Source: an uncultured Chryseolinea sp. (GTDB taxonomy: Bacteria; Bacteroidota; Bacteroidia; Cytophagales; Cyclobacteriaceae). Taken from it: a stretch of DNA of 23,346 bases. Of this stretch, positions 14,858 to 23,208 are shown in pieces (within the stretch, counting starts at the first letter, position 1; each line of letters begins with the position of its first letter). The position numbers were made by a program, and so were the translations under genes. The stretch lies in NCBI GenBank assembly GCA_946478915.1, contig CAMLER010000006.1:1-23346 (forward strand), given 5' to 3'. Under the pieces are notes generated by a model, which ran no database searches, was not told the DNA's origin, and worked only from the letters and a program-made list of their open reading frames with translations.

Positions 14858-16130
14858 AACGTGTTTTTTAGGATTTGCTGTTATGCTGTGTGCAGCAAAG
14901 GTTTGGGGACAGGCAGCACCATCGCCATTCACTGATTTCGGAATCGGAGATGCTTACGGTAATAGCCTTATCCACAATCAGGGCGCTGGAGGGATTGGCG
15001 TAAGCCACCCACAATTCTGGTTCCTTAATAATCAAAATCCCGCGCTGCTGGTTTTCAATCCCTACACTGTATTCCAGGTCGGCACAATTTACGAATCACG
15101 AACGGTTGAGTCTGCTACCACAAAAGATAAAAACACCGGCGGCAATTTGAATTATCTTGCTATCGCATTTCCGATAAAACTGACGAAATGGACCACTTCA
15201 GCAGGCTTGATGCCTTATACCCACGTTAATTACAATTTCCAATTTCCGCAACAAATCAAAGATCCGGAGGGGAATGTAGTAGATACGGCGACGGTAAGGC
15301 AAACTGCAACGGGAGGATTAACACAACTCTACTGGTCGAATGGAGTAAGACTTACAAAATCCATTAGTGTGGGTTTGAAGTCGACCTATTTATTTGGTCC
15401 TGTTGATAATATTTATTCGAATGTTATCAACAATATCGCCAGCGGTTCGGTACCCTATGTTATATCCGTTCAAGAAAAAACTAATGTCAACGGTTTTAAT
15501 TTTGGTCTTGGCTTTTCTTTTAGTAAGGATTCGTTAGGAACACGTAACAACAAACGCTTCAGCCTGGGTGCGGTTTACAATTTTAGCAGTAAACTCAAGG
15601 GCAAAATTAATCGGCAAATCATCCGCACAACAATAGCCGAGGATACGGTTGAACGCTACCCTTTATCGGTAATGACCGGTAAAATTGAAATGCCTTCATC
15701 CTTTACCGTTGGCATCTCCTATGGCAAAGGAGCTCAATGGATGGTCGGTACAGAATTTTCCTATCAGGATTGGTCGTCATTCAAGAGTGTCAATCAGGAT
15801 GATGAAGGTCTTGGAGAATCATGGCGGGCAGCTCTGGGTGGCGAGTATACCGCTGATCCCAATACGCTGGAAAATTATTTGAAGCGTATTACCTTTAGAG
15901 CTGGTTTAAGTTTGGAGCGATATCCCTTTTTTGCGAATAATAAGCCTGTCGATGATTTTGGCATTAATTTTGGCATGTCGCTACCGGCAGGTCGATCTTC
16001 CGTTGATCTGGCGTTCAAGTTTGGGAAACGAGGTAATAAAGACGAAAATATTTTGGAGGAAAGCTATTTTAAGATATTTTTTGGGCTAACCTTCAACGAC
16101 CAATGGTTCATAAAACGAAAGTTTGATTAG
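14844..16130 (+). CDS. Outer-membrane beta-barrel protein of unknown role
   Basis: 428 residues with a signal peptide (about 1-22, ending VWGQ). The mature part is rich in alternating hydrophobic and polar strands and aromatic residues, and ends in a run of amphipathic strands (ESYFKIFFGLTFNDQWFIKRKFD), as in outer-membrane barrels of the FadL/PorV-like type. An early glycine-rich stretch GIGDAYGNSLIHNQGAGGIG (about 33-52) and the NPAxL motif after it (about 63-67) recall the FadL-like N-terminal hatch. Family knowledge suggests a channel or a shuttle protein, but substrate and partners cannot be read here. It overlaps coaX by 14 bases and is followed after 2 bases by the TPR gene, so all three should be co-transcribed. 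Confidence 0.75.
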   Translation: MSVIKTCFLGFAVMLCAAKVWGQAAPSPFTDFGIGDAYGNSLIHNQGAGGIGVSHPQFWFLNNQNPALLVFNPYTVFQVGTIYESRTVESATTKDKNTGGNLNYLAIAFPIKLTKWTTSAGLMPYTHVNYNFQFPQQIKDPEGNVVDTATVRQTATGGLTQLYWSNGVRLTKSISVGLKSTYLFGPVDNIYSNVINNIASGSVPYVISVQEKTNVNGFNFGLGFSFSKDSLGTRNNKRFSLGAVYNFSSKLKGKINRQIIRTTIAEDTVERYPLSVMTGKIEMPSSFTVGISYGKGAQWMVGTEFSYQDWSSFKSVNQDDEGLGESWRAALGGEYTADPNTLENYLKRITFRAGLSLERYPFFANNKPVDDFGINFGMSLPAGRSSVDLAFKFGKRGNKDENILEESYFKIFFGLTFNDQWFIKRKFD

Positions 16131-16132
16131 AA

Positions 16133-17482
16133 ATGAAAACAAGTATGAAAAATTCAATCGGGGTCAGTGCATTTTTGCTGGCTTTATTATTCACTGCAAA
16201 TTCAGCCTTCTCACAATGTAATCAAGTAGTTTGGCCTACCGATGGCGCTCAAAAAGCAAAAGCCGAAGAGAGCAAGGTGCTGTATGAGGATTACAAAAAT
16301 GCAAAACAATTTAAACAAGCCTTACCTCCATTGAATTGGCTGTTGGCAAATGCTCCCGGTTTTCATTCAAGCTTGTATATAAATGGAGCTGATATCTATG
16401 ATGAACTTGCCGAAAAAGAAAAAGACCCCGCCCGCAAAAAGGTATATGTCGACTCATTAATGATTGTTTACGACATGAGGCTAAAGTACTGCGGCGACGA
16501 TCCTGTGGTACACAACCGGAAAGCTCTTTCATTTTTAAAATTTAATATTAACGATCAACCGGCAGAGTCATTGCAGATCCTTGATGAGACGCTCAAGAAA
16601 AACGGCAACAATGTAATGGATGCTACGATAGTACCCTATTTTCAAACCGTCCGTCTGAATGTACTTAAGTTCAAAAAGATTACAGATACAGAAATCCTGG
16701 AACGCTATGATAAGTTGATTGAAATCATCGACTCAAAAATCAAAAAGGCGCAGAGCGAAGGAAAAAATCCTGATAAGTACAAAAAATACAAAGATGATGT
16801 TGATGCCATCCTTATCTCGATGATCAAAGTGGATTGCGACTTTGTAAGAACCAATCTTGGTCCTAAGTTCAAGCAAAACCCCGGCGATGTTGGCTTGGCA
16901 AAAAAGATTTTCACTTTCATGTTGCAGGGGAAATGTACGGATGATCCGCTGTGGCTAGAGGCCGCAGAGGCTGTGCACAAAGATCCTGAGGGAAAAAAGG
17001 ATTGCGGTCTTGCCAAGAACCTTGGTATCATTTATATGTCAAAAGATGATCTGGAAAAAGCAGAATCGTTTTTGAAAGAGGCTCAGGGCATATGCACTGA
17101 AGGAAAAGACAAAGCAGAGGTCTTGTTGTATATGGGATCTCTTGCTGCCCGAAAAGGCAATAAGAACGGTGCGCGCGATCTTTACAGACAAGCAGCAAGC
17201 GCTGATTCTGAAGTCGCCAAAGAAGCCTACGAAAAAATTGGTGACCTGTATTTCAACAGCGGTACAGACTGCGCAAAGAAAGTCAATCAGGCAGACGATC
17301 GCCTGGTGTTCCTGTTGGCCGCCGATTATTATCAGCGCGCTGGTAATTCTAGGAAAGCCGCACAGGCAAAAGAGGCTTTTCCTTCCAAGGAAGATATCTT
17401 TTTGGTAAACTATCAACCTGGCGATACAAAGAAAGTGGAATGCTGGATTAATGAAACAACCACGATCAGGACCAGAGACTAA
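16133..17482 (+). CDS. Periplasmic tetratricopeptide-repeat protein
   Basis: 449 residues. Signal peptide about 1-27 (cleavage near SAFSQ; an internal ATG at codon 5 is an alternative start). The rest is helical, lysine-rich and cysteine-containing, with degenerate TPR units through the middle and clearer ones near the C-terminus (LGIIYMSKDDLEKAESFLKEA and LLYMGSLAARKGNKNGARDLYRQA, about 300-355). The role is probably protein scaffolding in the periplasm. Its pairing with the outer-membrane protein gene 2 bases upstream suggests that the two products act together (inference). It carries no enzyme motif. A strong terminator follows. Confidence 0.75.
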   Translation: MKTSMKNSIGVSAFLLALLFTANSAFSQCNQVVWPTDGAQKAKAEESKVLYEDYKNAKQFKQALPPLNWLLANAPGFHSSLYINGADIYDELAEKEKDPARKKVYVDSLMIVYDMRLKYCGDDPVVHNRKALSFLKFNINDQPAESLQILDETLKKNGNNVMDATIVPYFQTVRLNVLKFKKITDTEILERYDKLIEIIDSKIKKAQSEGKNPDKYKKYKDDVDAILISMIKVDCDFVRTNLGPKFKQNPGDVGLAKKIFTFMLQGKCTDDPLWLEAAEAVHKDPEGKKDCGLAKNLGIIYMSKDDLEKAESFLKEAQGICTEGKDKAEVLLYMGSLAARKGNKNGARDLYRQAASADSEVAKEAYEKIGDLYFNSGTDCAKKVNQADDRLVFLLAADYYQRAGNSRKAAQAKEAFPSKEDIFLVNYQPGDTKKVECWINETTTIRTRD

Positions 17483-17500
17483 CAAAAATATCAACAATCA

Positions 17501-17531
17501 AAAAAGGCCATAGCTCTTCTATGGCCTTTTT
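17501..17531 (+). terminator. Strong intrinsic terminator between the TPR gene and lptC
   Basis: AAAAAGGCCATAG (17501-17513) and CTATGGCCTTTTT (17519-17531) form a perfect 13-bp stem with a 5-base loop, ending in a T tract. It is the clearest terminator in the window. It stands only 9 bases before the lptC start codon. Confidence 0.85.
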
Positions 17532-17540
17532 CATTTTACT

Positions 17541-18059
17541 ATGAAGGCAGCTTGTTTCGCATTGGTATGGATCGCGGCTTTCGGATGTACGAAATCCGAT
17601 TTCAAAGAGCCTGTTGAATACACCGGCCCTTTGCGCGAGGTTGAGAATATTGAACTTTTCAGCAGCGAGGGTGATCGCATCAAATCAAAAGTGCTCGCAG
17701 ATCTGGTATATGAATTCGCAAATGGCGATCAGGAATTTCCGAAAGGCGTCTACATCGAAATGTACAACGAATTTGGAAGGCTTGAATCGACGCTTCGGGC
17801 AAACTACGCAAAATTCATCAAGGCGGAGGAGCATTGGATGGGACAGGGAAAAGTCGAATTGAAGAATGTAGAAAAAAATGAACAACTCAACACTGAGGAA
17901 CTGTTCTACAACCCGAAGACGATGAAAATTTATACCGATAAATTCGTCACCATTCGAACACAGGGCGACGTGATTTATGGTACTGGATTAACAGCTATGC
18001 AAGACCTGTCCGACTATGAAATCAAGAACCCCGAGGGTATACTTGAAGTCGAAGAGTAA
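17541..18059 (+). CDS. lptC: LptC-like LPS-export protein (lipoprotein form)
   Basis: 172 residues. It starts with a short hydrophobic segment ending in AAFGC (C16), which fits a lipoprotein signal, as seen for Bacteroidota LptC; the E. coli protein instead has a membrane anchor. The rest is the beta-jellyroll of LptC/OstA type: ENIELFSSEGDRIKSKVLADLV (about 35-56), followed by alternating strands with GKVELKNVEKNEQLNTEELFYNP and a GTGLTAMQDLSDYEIKN end. LptC links the LptBFG ATPase complex to the periplasmic LptA bridge in lipopolysaccharide transport. The downstream order small membrane protein / CNNM-CBS / PpiD-like supports the call. The start codon lies directly behind a strong terminator, so transcription of this gene needs read-through or an unseen promoter. 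Confidence 0.82.
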   Translation: MKAACFALVWIAAFGCTKSDFKEPVEYTGPLREVENIELFSSEGDRIKSKVLADLVYEFANGDQEFPKGVYIEMYNEFGRLESTLRANYAKFIKAEEHWMGQGKVELKNVEKNEQLNTEELFYNPKTMKIYTDKFVTIRTQGDVIYGTGLTAMQDLSDYEIKNPEGILEVEE

Positions 18060-18115
18060 TCGAACGTGACCGCCCTAACCCGACTCCTCACAAAATATCT
18101 TATTTTTATAGCAGC

Positions 18116-18271
18116 ATGAAACTGCCGGATGTTCTCATTCTTTCAGTTGCAGTAGTGTTTGCTATTATCGGCATTCACCAAACGATCGTACTAGGCATCG
18201 AAAGGGCTTATTGGGCCCTTATGGTGGCGCTCATTTTATATTTTGTTTATAATTTGAGAAAGAAAAAATAA
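18116..18271 (+). CDS. 51-residue two-helix membrane protein
   Basis: ATG 18116 to TAA 18269-18271. The peptide has two hydrophobic segments (about 5-25 and 31-46, the second AYWALMVALILYFVYNL), a short polar turn around GIER and a basic tail RKKK, as expected of a two-pass inner-membrane protein with a cytoplasmic C-terminus. It follows lptC by 56 bases and ends just 2 bases before the CNNM/CBS gene, on the same strand, so it is very likely translated with it. The family is not recognised, and no function is proposed beyond a link to its envelope neighbours. It is easily missed by gene finders with a length cut-off. Confidence 0.65.
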   Translation: MKLPDVLILSVAVVFAIIGIHQTIVLGIERAYWALMVALILYFVYNLRKKK

Positions 18272-18273
18272 CG

Positions 18274-19557
18274 ATGGACTTACTCCTGGTTTTCGGCATT
18301 GCACTGTCGCTCTTTTATTGCTTTTTCTTCGCATGCGTTGAGATCGCGGTAATGTCGGCGGATAAAGCTCAGATTGCGAACGCTGCATCTGCCGGAAGCT
18401 TCAGCGGCCGCGTCCTTATGTTCTTTTTCCAGAGACCTTCGTGGATGATCGGATCAACACGGGTGGGCTACTGCACAGCACTTGTTTTTTTCAGCTATTT
18501 CATGGCGCAACTACTGCTTCCGACAGTAGCGAAATCACTTCCTCGCGCATTGGATCATACTATTGTTACAGTTTTCGTACAGATCATTTTTTCGACCATA
18601 CTTATCCTGTTGACAGCACAATTCCTTCCAAAGGTAGTGGGCAATATTAATGCGAATAGCACCTTGATGCTATCGGCATTTTTGTTCGGTATCTCGGCCG
18701 TTGTTCTGGCTCCCTTTACCTACGCCATACTATCGATTACACGAGCTACCGTGGTTCATTTACTTAATATGAAATTCGATGAAATGAATCCACTTTTTGG
18801 TATTACCAATCTGAATCAATATTTCAAGAACATCTATAATGTAAAACAGGAAAACATTCACCTGGACCTCGATAAAAAAATGTTAACAAATGCCCTTGAA
18901 TTTAAGACGGTAAAAATTCGGGAGTGCATGATACCACGAAACGAAATCACAGCAATCGATATTCAGGAAGGATTGGAAAAATTGCACCAAACTTTCGTTG
19001 AGAGCGGTCACTCGAAGATCGTTGTATACCGAAATTCCATTGATGATATTATTGGGTATTGTCATTCTTCTTCGTTGTTCACTTCACCCAAGAAAATTGA
19101 AGATATCCTGACTACCGCTATTACAGTTCATGAAGCATCGCTGGCCAGCGAATTGATGCGCCGATTCATAAACGAAAAAAAGAGCCTGGCGGTCGTTATG
19201 GATGAATTCGGCGGAACATCCGGGATCGTCAGCCGCGAAGATGTAATCGAAGAAATCTTTGGCGAAATTGAAGATGAGTATGATCAGGATGATCTGATTG
19301 AGCAAAAGATCGACAGCTACAACTACTTGCTTAGCGCACGCCTGGAAGTTGATTATCTCAATGAAAAATACGAGTGGCAGTTACCCATCGGAGAATATGA
19401 GACCCTTGGTGGTCTGATTCTGGCCTATACGGAAGATTTCCCGCAACCGGGAGAAACTATCACCATTAATAACTATACTTTTTCCATCCAGTCTACCCAG
19501 GATAACCGAATTGGTACTATTCGAATGACCCTGGAACACGCCGAGCAAGAACTTTGA
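18274..19557 (+). CDS. CNNM/DUF21-CBS-CorC_HlyC transmembrane protein ('hemolysin family')
   Basis: 427 residues in three parts. The CNNM (DUF21) membrane domain has four helices (about 1-185; FACVEIAVMSADKAQ at about 20-34 is the family opening). The pair of CBS domains (about 205-325; MIPRNEITAIDIQEGLEKLHQTFVESGHSKIVVY and VMDEFGGTSGIVSREDVIEEIFGEIEDEYD) precedes the C-terminal CorC_HlyC domain (about 340-420; YLLSARLEVDYLNE, ETLGGLILAYTEDFPQPGE). Family members are linked to Mg2+ or other cation transport and their CBS pair binds adenine nucleotides; the old name hemolysin is misleading. It starts 2 bases after the 51-residue membrane protein and is part of the envelope block. Confidence 0.88.
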   Translation: MDLLLVFGIALSLFYCFFFACVEIAVMSADKAQIANAASAGSFSGRVLMFFFQRPSWMIGSTRVGYCTALVFFSYFMAQLLLPTVAKSLPRALDHTIVTVFVQIIFSTILILLTAQFLPKVVGNINANSTLMLSAFLFGISAVVLAPFTYAILSITRATVVHLLNMKFDEMNPLFGITNLNQYFKNIYNVKQENIHLDLDKKMLTNALEFKTVKIRECMIPRNEITAIDIQEGLEKLHQTFVESGHSKIVVYRNSIDDIIGYCHSSSLFTSPKKIEDILTTAITVHEASLASELMRRFINEKKSLAVVMDEFGGTSGIVSREDVIEEIFGEIEDEYDQDDLIEQKIDSYNYLLSARLEVDYLNEKYEWQLPIGEYETLGGLILAYTEDFPQPGETITINNYTFSIQSTQDNRIGTIRMTLEHAEQEL

Positions 19558-19614
19558 TCCTAAATACCACTGGGCCTCGCATGCATCAATTTGCCGCGAA
19601 TAATACAGCGTCAA

Positions 19615-19630
19615 AGTCTTTTTAAAGACT
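19615..19630. repeat. Short perfect dyad before the PpiD-like gene
   Basis: AGTCTTT (19615-19621) and AAAGACT (19624-19630) with a 2-base centre, followed by ATATTTTTC. It could be the end of the upstream transcript or an operator for the promoter at 19657. The short AT-rich stem makes either call weak. Confidence 0.35.
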
Positions 19631-19656
19631 ATATTTTTCTAATAAAGATTCCGGGT

Positions 19657-19664
19657 TAAATTTG
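19657..19664 (+). promoter_or_regulatory. -7 promoter box of the PpiD-like gene
   Basis: TAAATTTG matches TAnnTTTG exactly and lies 21 bases before ATG 19686. No clear -33 element is seen in the T-rich upstream DNA. The 128-base gap from the previous gene is consistent with an independent promoter. Confidence 0.45.
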
Positions 19665-19685
19665 CGGCTCTTTAAAAATTAGTTT

Positions 19686-21794
19686 ATGGCCGTAATTGGA
19701 ACATTGCGCAATAAAATGGGTACCTGGGTAGTGGTATTCGTTTTTGTAGCGATTGCAGCATTTGTGCTGGGGGATATTTTCAGTGGAAATTCGTCAATAA
19801 TGAATTGGGGCAGGAATTCCGTGGGGGACATTGCGGGCAGAGAAATTTCATATGAAGAGTTTCAATCGGCGATCCAGGAGCGGGAAACCAGTTATTTTCT
19901 GCAGCTTGGTCGCGAACCTGGGGAGCGTGAAATGCCGGCGGTACGGCAGCAGGCATGGGATCTCCTCATATCCCGTCACGCGGTGCAGCCTGAGTTTTCG
20001 AAGGTGGGAATTGTTGTAACCGACGATGAAGTATGGGACATGATTCAGGGCAAGAACGTCGATGAAGGTGTAAAACAAGCTTTTACTAATCAGGAGACCG
20101 GTCAATTCGAAAGGGATCGTGTCGTTACCTACCTCAATCAACTTAAGACAATGCCCCAGACCTCGGAAATGCGCATCCGCTGGGAATTGTTTCAGCGCGA
20201 CCTTAAGCCGGGCCGCGAAAGGATAAAATATGAAAACCTGCTTATCAAGAGCAACTACGTTACCAAAGCTGAGGCGGAACGCGAATATCACGCACAAACC
20301 GATGTTGCGGAAGTTAAGTACCTGTATGTTCCCTATTATACGGCGGGCGATAGCGCTGTAAAGGTTTCAGACGCGGATCTAAAAGCATACTACAATGAAA
20401 ATATCGAACGGTACAAGACCGAGGAAAGCCGCGATATTAAGTACGTTAGCGTACCTATCGAACCCACGGCAGACGATTCCTTGGCCATCCGCGAAGACCT
20501 TCAACGTTATGTCGTGGAGTTAAAAACCGCTCAGGATGATTCTGTATATGCGGCAGCCAATACGGAAGGACAAAATCCATACGCAAAATATACACCTTCC
20601 AATTTGCCGACATTTATCAATCCCGATAGTCTTATCCAGGGAAAGGTATTCGGGCCGTTTCTGGATGGCGAAACGTATAAAGTTGTGAAAATATCACGTG
20701 TTTTTGACGACACGGTTGCGACAGCACGTGCAAAGCACATCTTAATCAAATGGGATGACGCCAGTGATGCGGCTAAAAAAACCGCGCGAGAAAAAGCTCA
20801 GAAAATCCTTCAGGATATCCGGGGGGGTGCAGATTTTGGCGCGAAAGCGCGTGAATTTGGAACAGATGGAACTGCAGCCCGCGGCGGAGATCTTGGTTGG
20901 TTTTCCACCGGTCAGATGGTTGAGCCCTTTGAAAACGCCGTATTTTCTGCCTCCAGACCGGGACTCCTGAACCGCCTTGTAGAGACTGAATATGGATACC
21001 ACATCATCGAAGTAACAAACACAAAAACCAATAGAGCATACAACATCGCTGTAATTGAGCGAGCCATTACGCCAAGCGATGCAACGCTAAACGAAGCGTT
21101 TAGAAAAGCCGAAGCCTTTGCCACCGATGTGTCCGACTTAGATGACTTTCAGGCGTCGGCAAAAGAACACGGACTAACTGTGTTAGATGCGAAAAATATT
21201 CTCGCCGGTGACAGAAGGATTGGTACAATGGGCGAAGCCAGACCAGTAGTTCAATGGCTGTTCAGGGATGCCTCTGAAGGGAAAGTCTCTGAAGTTTTCG
21301 ATCTCCAGGATCAAAATGTCGTAGCGATCATGACCAATCAGGTAGATGAAGGATATAAACCACTTAATCTGGTTAAAGAGGAGATCACCCCCGCGGTTCG
21401 GAATAGAATGCAAGGGAAACTGATATCTGAAAAACTTGCGGGATTGAAGGGTTCATTGGAAGAGATTAAGGCAAGTTATGGTGACGATGCCAATGTTTAC
21501 AATAGCAGTGATCTGAAATTGAGCACGAACACTTTGCCTTCAGTGGGATTTGACCCCTTGGCCGTAGGAGTTGCTTTTTCTCTAGAGAAGGGCCAACGCT
21601 CAAAGCCTGTTGCCGGAGAAAACGGGGTGGTGATGATCGAAATGTTAAATGAAACGGTTGCACCTGCGATAACCGATTACACTTCTTATAAGACAGAATT
21701 GCTACAGGGCGATGGCAACCGGACCAGCTTCGGAATAGCTGAGGCCATAAAAGAGAATGCGGATATTGTAGACAAGCGCTACAAATTTTATTAA
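19686..21794 (+). CDS. Membrane-anchored periplasmic peptidyl-prolyl isomerase / foldase (PpiD/SurA-like)
   Basis: 702 residues. The N-terminus is a short cytoplasmic stretch (MAVIGTLRNK), then one membrane helix (about 13-32), then a long periplasmic part. A SurA_N-type chaperone region covers about 45-240. The parvulin domain (about 347-445) contains ARAKHILIKW, GGADFGAKAREFGTDGTAARGGDLGWFSTGQMVEPFENAVF and the end YGYHIIEVT, all hallmark blocks of PpiC-type isomerases. A C-terminal chaperone half follows. The architecture is that of PpiD, which assists the folding of proteins leaving the Sec translocon. Placement after lptC and the CNNM gene is a recurrent Bacteroidota arrangement. It has its own -7 box and is followed by a hairpin terminator. 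Confidence 0.92.
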   Translation: MAVIGTLRNKMGTWVVVFVFVAIAAFVLGDIFSGNSSIMNWGRNSVGDIAGREISYEEFQSAIQERETSYFLQLGREPGEREMPAVRQQAWDLLISRHAVQPEFSKVGIVVTDDEVWDMIQGKNVDEGVKQAFTNQETGQFERDRVVTYLNQLKTMPQTSEMRIRWELFQRDLKPGRERIKYENLLIKSNYVTKAEAEREYHAQTDVAEVKYLYVPYYTAGDSAVKVSDADLKAYYNENIERYKTEESRDIKYVSVPIEPTADDSLAIREDLQRYVVELKTAQDDSVYAAANTEGQNPYAKYTPSNLPTFINPDSLIQGKVFGPFLDGETYKVVKISRVFDDTVATARAKHILIKWDDASDAAKKTAREKAQKILQDIRGGADFGAKAREFGTDGTAARGGDLGWFSTGQMVEPFENAVFSASRPGLLNRLVETEYGYHIIEVTNTKTNRAYNIAVIERAITPSDATLNEAFRKAEAFATDVSDLDDFQASAKEHGLTVLDAKNILAGDRRIGTMGEARPVVQWLFRDASEGKVSEVFDLQDQNVVAIMTNQVDEGYKPLNLVKEEITPAVRNRMQGKLISEKLAGLKGSLEEIKASYGDDANVYNSSDLKLSTNTLPSVGFDPLAVGVAFSLEKGQRSKPVAGENGVVMIEMLNETVAPAITDYTSYKTELLQGDGNRTSFGIAEAIKENADIVDKRYKFY

Positions 21795-21801
21795 GGTAAG
21801 C

Positions 21802-21850
21802 TTAAAACTGGCCACATCTCCTGGCTTTACCGGGAGGTGTGGCCATTTAA
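21802..21850 (+). terminator. Hairpin terminator after the PpiD-like gene
   Basis: GGCCACATCTCC (21810-21821) pairs with GGAGGTGTGGCC (21833-21844), 12 bp with one G-U. The flanks TTAAA and TTTAA extend the stem beyond a 2-base bulge. It ends 6 bases before the DUF493 start codon at 21856. Confidence 0.75.
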
Positions 21851-21855
21851 ATTTT

Positions 21856-22119
21856 ATGGAGCCCAACTGGATAAATTCTTTTCGTGAGAAACTTGACCAG
21901 CACTACGCATGGCCCTCCCTATATGTGTTTAAATTTATCGTACCGACCGGCAAGGAAAATGAAGTAAAGCAGTTGTTTCCATTGCATGCCGCATTGGAAA
22001 AATCTTCGAAACAGGGTAACTATAAAAGTGTGACAGTAGAAATGATGATGCCTTCAGGCGATGCCGTGCTCGACATCTACATAAAAGCTTCTAAAATTGA
22101 AGGTATCGTGGCGTTATAA
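21856..22119 (+). CDS. DUF493 family protein (YbeD-like)
   Basis: 87 residues, the usual size of this small ferredoxin-like (ACT-like) fold family. Recognisable features are the WPSLYVFKFIVPTG strand (about 19-32), the central SSKQGNYKSVTVEMMMPSGDAVLDIYIKASKIEGIVAL half with alternating strands, and the position near genes for RNA and cofactor enzymes. The family has no established biochemical role; a regulatory, ligand-sensing function is only inferred from the fold. The start codon follows a strong hairpin by 6 bases, so transcription must pass the hairpin or begin just downstream of it. A 79-base gap with a -7 box separates it from the next gene. Confidence 0.78.
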   Translation: MEPNWINSFREKLDQHYAWPSLYVFKFIVPTGKENEVKQLFPLHAALEKSSKQGNYKSVTVEMMMPSGDAVLDIYIKASKIEGIVAL

Positions 22120-22185
22120 AACTCCCGATTTGTACATTGACCGCACAAGCATTTATCATCAGAAATAGATAACTTGTTATAACCA

Positions 22186-22193
22186 TACTTTTG
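22186..22193 (+). promoter_or_regulatory. -7 promoter box very close to the dehydratase start codon
   Basis: TACTTTTG matches TAnnTTTG. It ends 5 bases before ATG 22199, so a start of transcription at the usual distance would fall on or beside the A of the ATG, predicting a leaderless or nearly leaderless mRNA. Confidence 0.4.
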
Positions 22194-22198
22194 CGATT

Positions 22199-22432
22199 AT
22201 GAAATGGACCTCGGAAAACAATAAGCTAAAAAAAACTTTTGAGTTTAAGGATTTCAGTGAGGCATTTGGTTTTATGACCCGCGTTGCGATCGTCGCCGAA
22301 AAAATGAACCATCACCCAACCTGGACAAACACCTGGAACAGGGTTAGCTTTGAGTTATCAACGCATGATGCGGGCGATATTGTTACAGAGAAAGATCGCA
22401 AGCTTGCCGATGAGATTGATAAATTAGTTTAG
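22199..22432 (+). CDS. Pterin-4a-carbinolamine dehydratase (4a-hydroxytetrahydrobiopterin dehydratase)
   Basis: 77 residues, a single short alpha/beta domain. The signature NHHP (37-40) and the later [17 protein letters not shown] (54-70) carry the histidines of the active site; [21 protein letters not shown] (16-36) is the family helix. The enzyme dehydrates 4a-hydroxy-tetrahydropterin so that the cofactor of aromatic amino-acid hydroxylases can be recycled; bacterial members may also serve molybdopterin metabolism. At 77 residues it lacks the N-terminal extension of longer homologues, but the core is complete and the start is the first possible one. The rRNA methyltransferase gene follows after 14 bases, so they probably share a transcript. 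Confidence 0.92.
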   Translation: MKWTSENNKLKKTFEFKDFSEAFGFMTRVAIVAEKMNHHPTWTNTWNRVSFELSTHDAGDIVTEKDRKLADEIDKLV

Positions 22433-22446
22433 CCCGCCATTTCTGA

Positions 22447-23208
22447 ATGGAAAAATCCGACATGATCTACGGCACTCGTGCTGTAATTGAAGCTATTGCT
22501 GCCGGCAAAGATATCGACAGGATTTTGGTTCAATCCGGGCTCGCTAACGATCTTGTTAAGGAGCTGATAGCCGTTGCAAAGAATAATAACATACCCTTAT
22601 CATTCGTTCCCTCGGAGAAATTAAAGAGGCTGACATCAAAGAACCATCAGGGAGTAATTTGTTTCCTCTCACCGGTCTCTTATGCATCAGTTGATAATCT
22701 GATCTATAAAGCGTACAACGAAGGCCGCGAACCATTTTTTATAATTCTGGACCGGATCACCGATGTGAGGAATTTTGGTGCGATCGTACGCACTGCCGAA
22801 TGTGCTGGCGTCGACGGAATAATTATCCCGGAAAAGGGTAATGCACCCATAACCGGCGATGCCATGAAGACGTCTGCAGGTGCCCTGAATCATGTTCCTG
22901 TGTGTCGCGAGAAAGACTTAAAAAAAACGGTACAGCTACTGCATGACAATGGTATCCGCGTCATTGCATGTACTGAAAAAACCGATCGTAATATTTATCA
23001 GATAAATTTGACCGGCCCAATTGCAATTGTTATGGGCTCCGAAGAAGATGGTATCTCGGACCATTTGCTACGGGTTTCCGATGAGCTGGCAAGCATTCCA
23101 TTGAAGGGCAAGATTGGATCTCTTAACGTTTCCGTAGCTGCGGGAGTTATTCTTTATGAGGTAGTGCGTCAGATGGGAATGGTAATCGGTAATCGGGTGG
23201 TCAGGTAA
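22447..23208 (+). CDS. rlmB: 23S rRNA 2'-O-ribose methyltransferase, TrmH/SpoU family (RlmB-type)
   Basis: 253 residues. The N-terminal substrate-binding domain covers about 1-78 (YGTRAVIEAIAAGKDIDRILVQ, then KLKRLTSKNHQGVICFL). The SPOUT domain with its C-terminal knot covers about 95-245: motif 1 LDRITDVRNFGAIVRTAECAG, motif 2 IVMGSEEDGI and motif 3 IPLKGKIGSLNVSVAAGVILYEVVRQ with the S-adenosylmethionine-binding knot. RlmB methylates the ribose of G2251 in 23S rRNA; other TrmH-family targets cannot be excluded from sequence alone. The last residues GNRVVR are encoded by the start of a short tandem repeat that continues past the stop codon. Confidence 0.88.
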   Translation: MEKSDMIYGTRAVIEAIAAGKDIDRILVQSGLANDLVKELIAVAKNNNIPLSFVPSEKLKRLTSKNHQGVICFLSPVSYASVDNLIYKAYNEGREPFFIILDRITDVRNFGAIVRTAECAGVDGIIIPEKGNAPITGDAMKTSAGALNHVPVCREKDLKKTVQLLHDNGIRVIACTEKTDRNIYQINLTGPIAIVMGSEEDGISDHLLRVSDELASIPLKGKIGSLNVSVAAGVILYEVVRQMGMVIGNRVVR

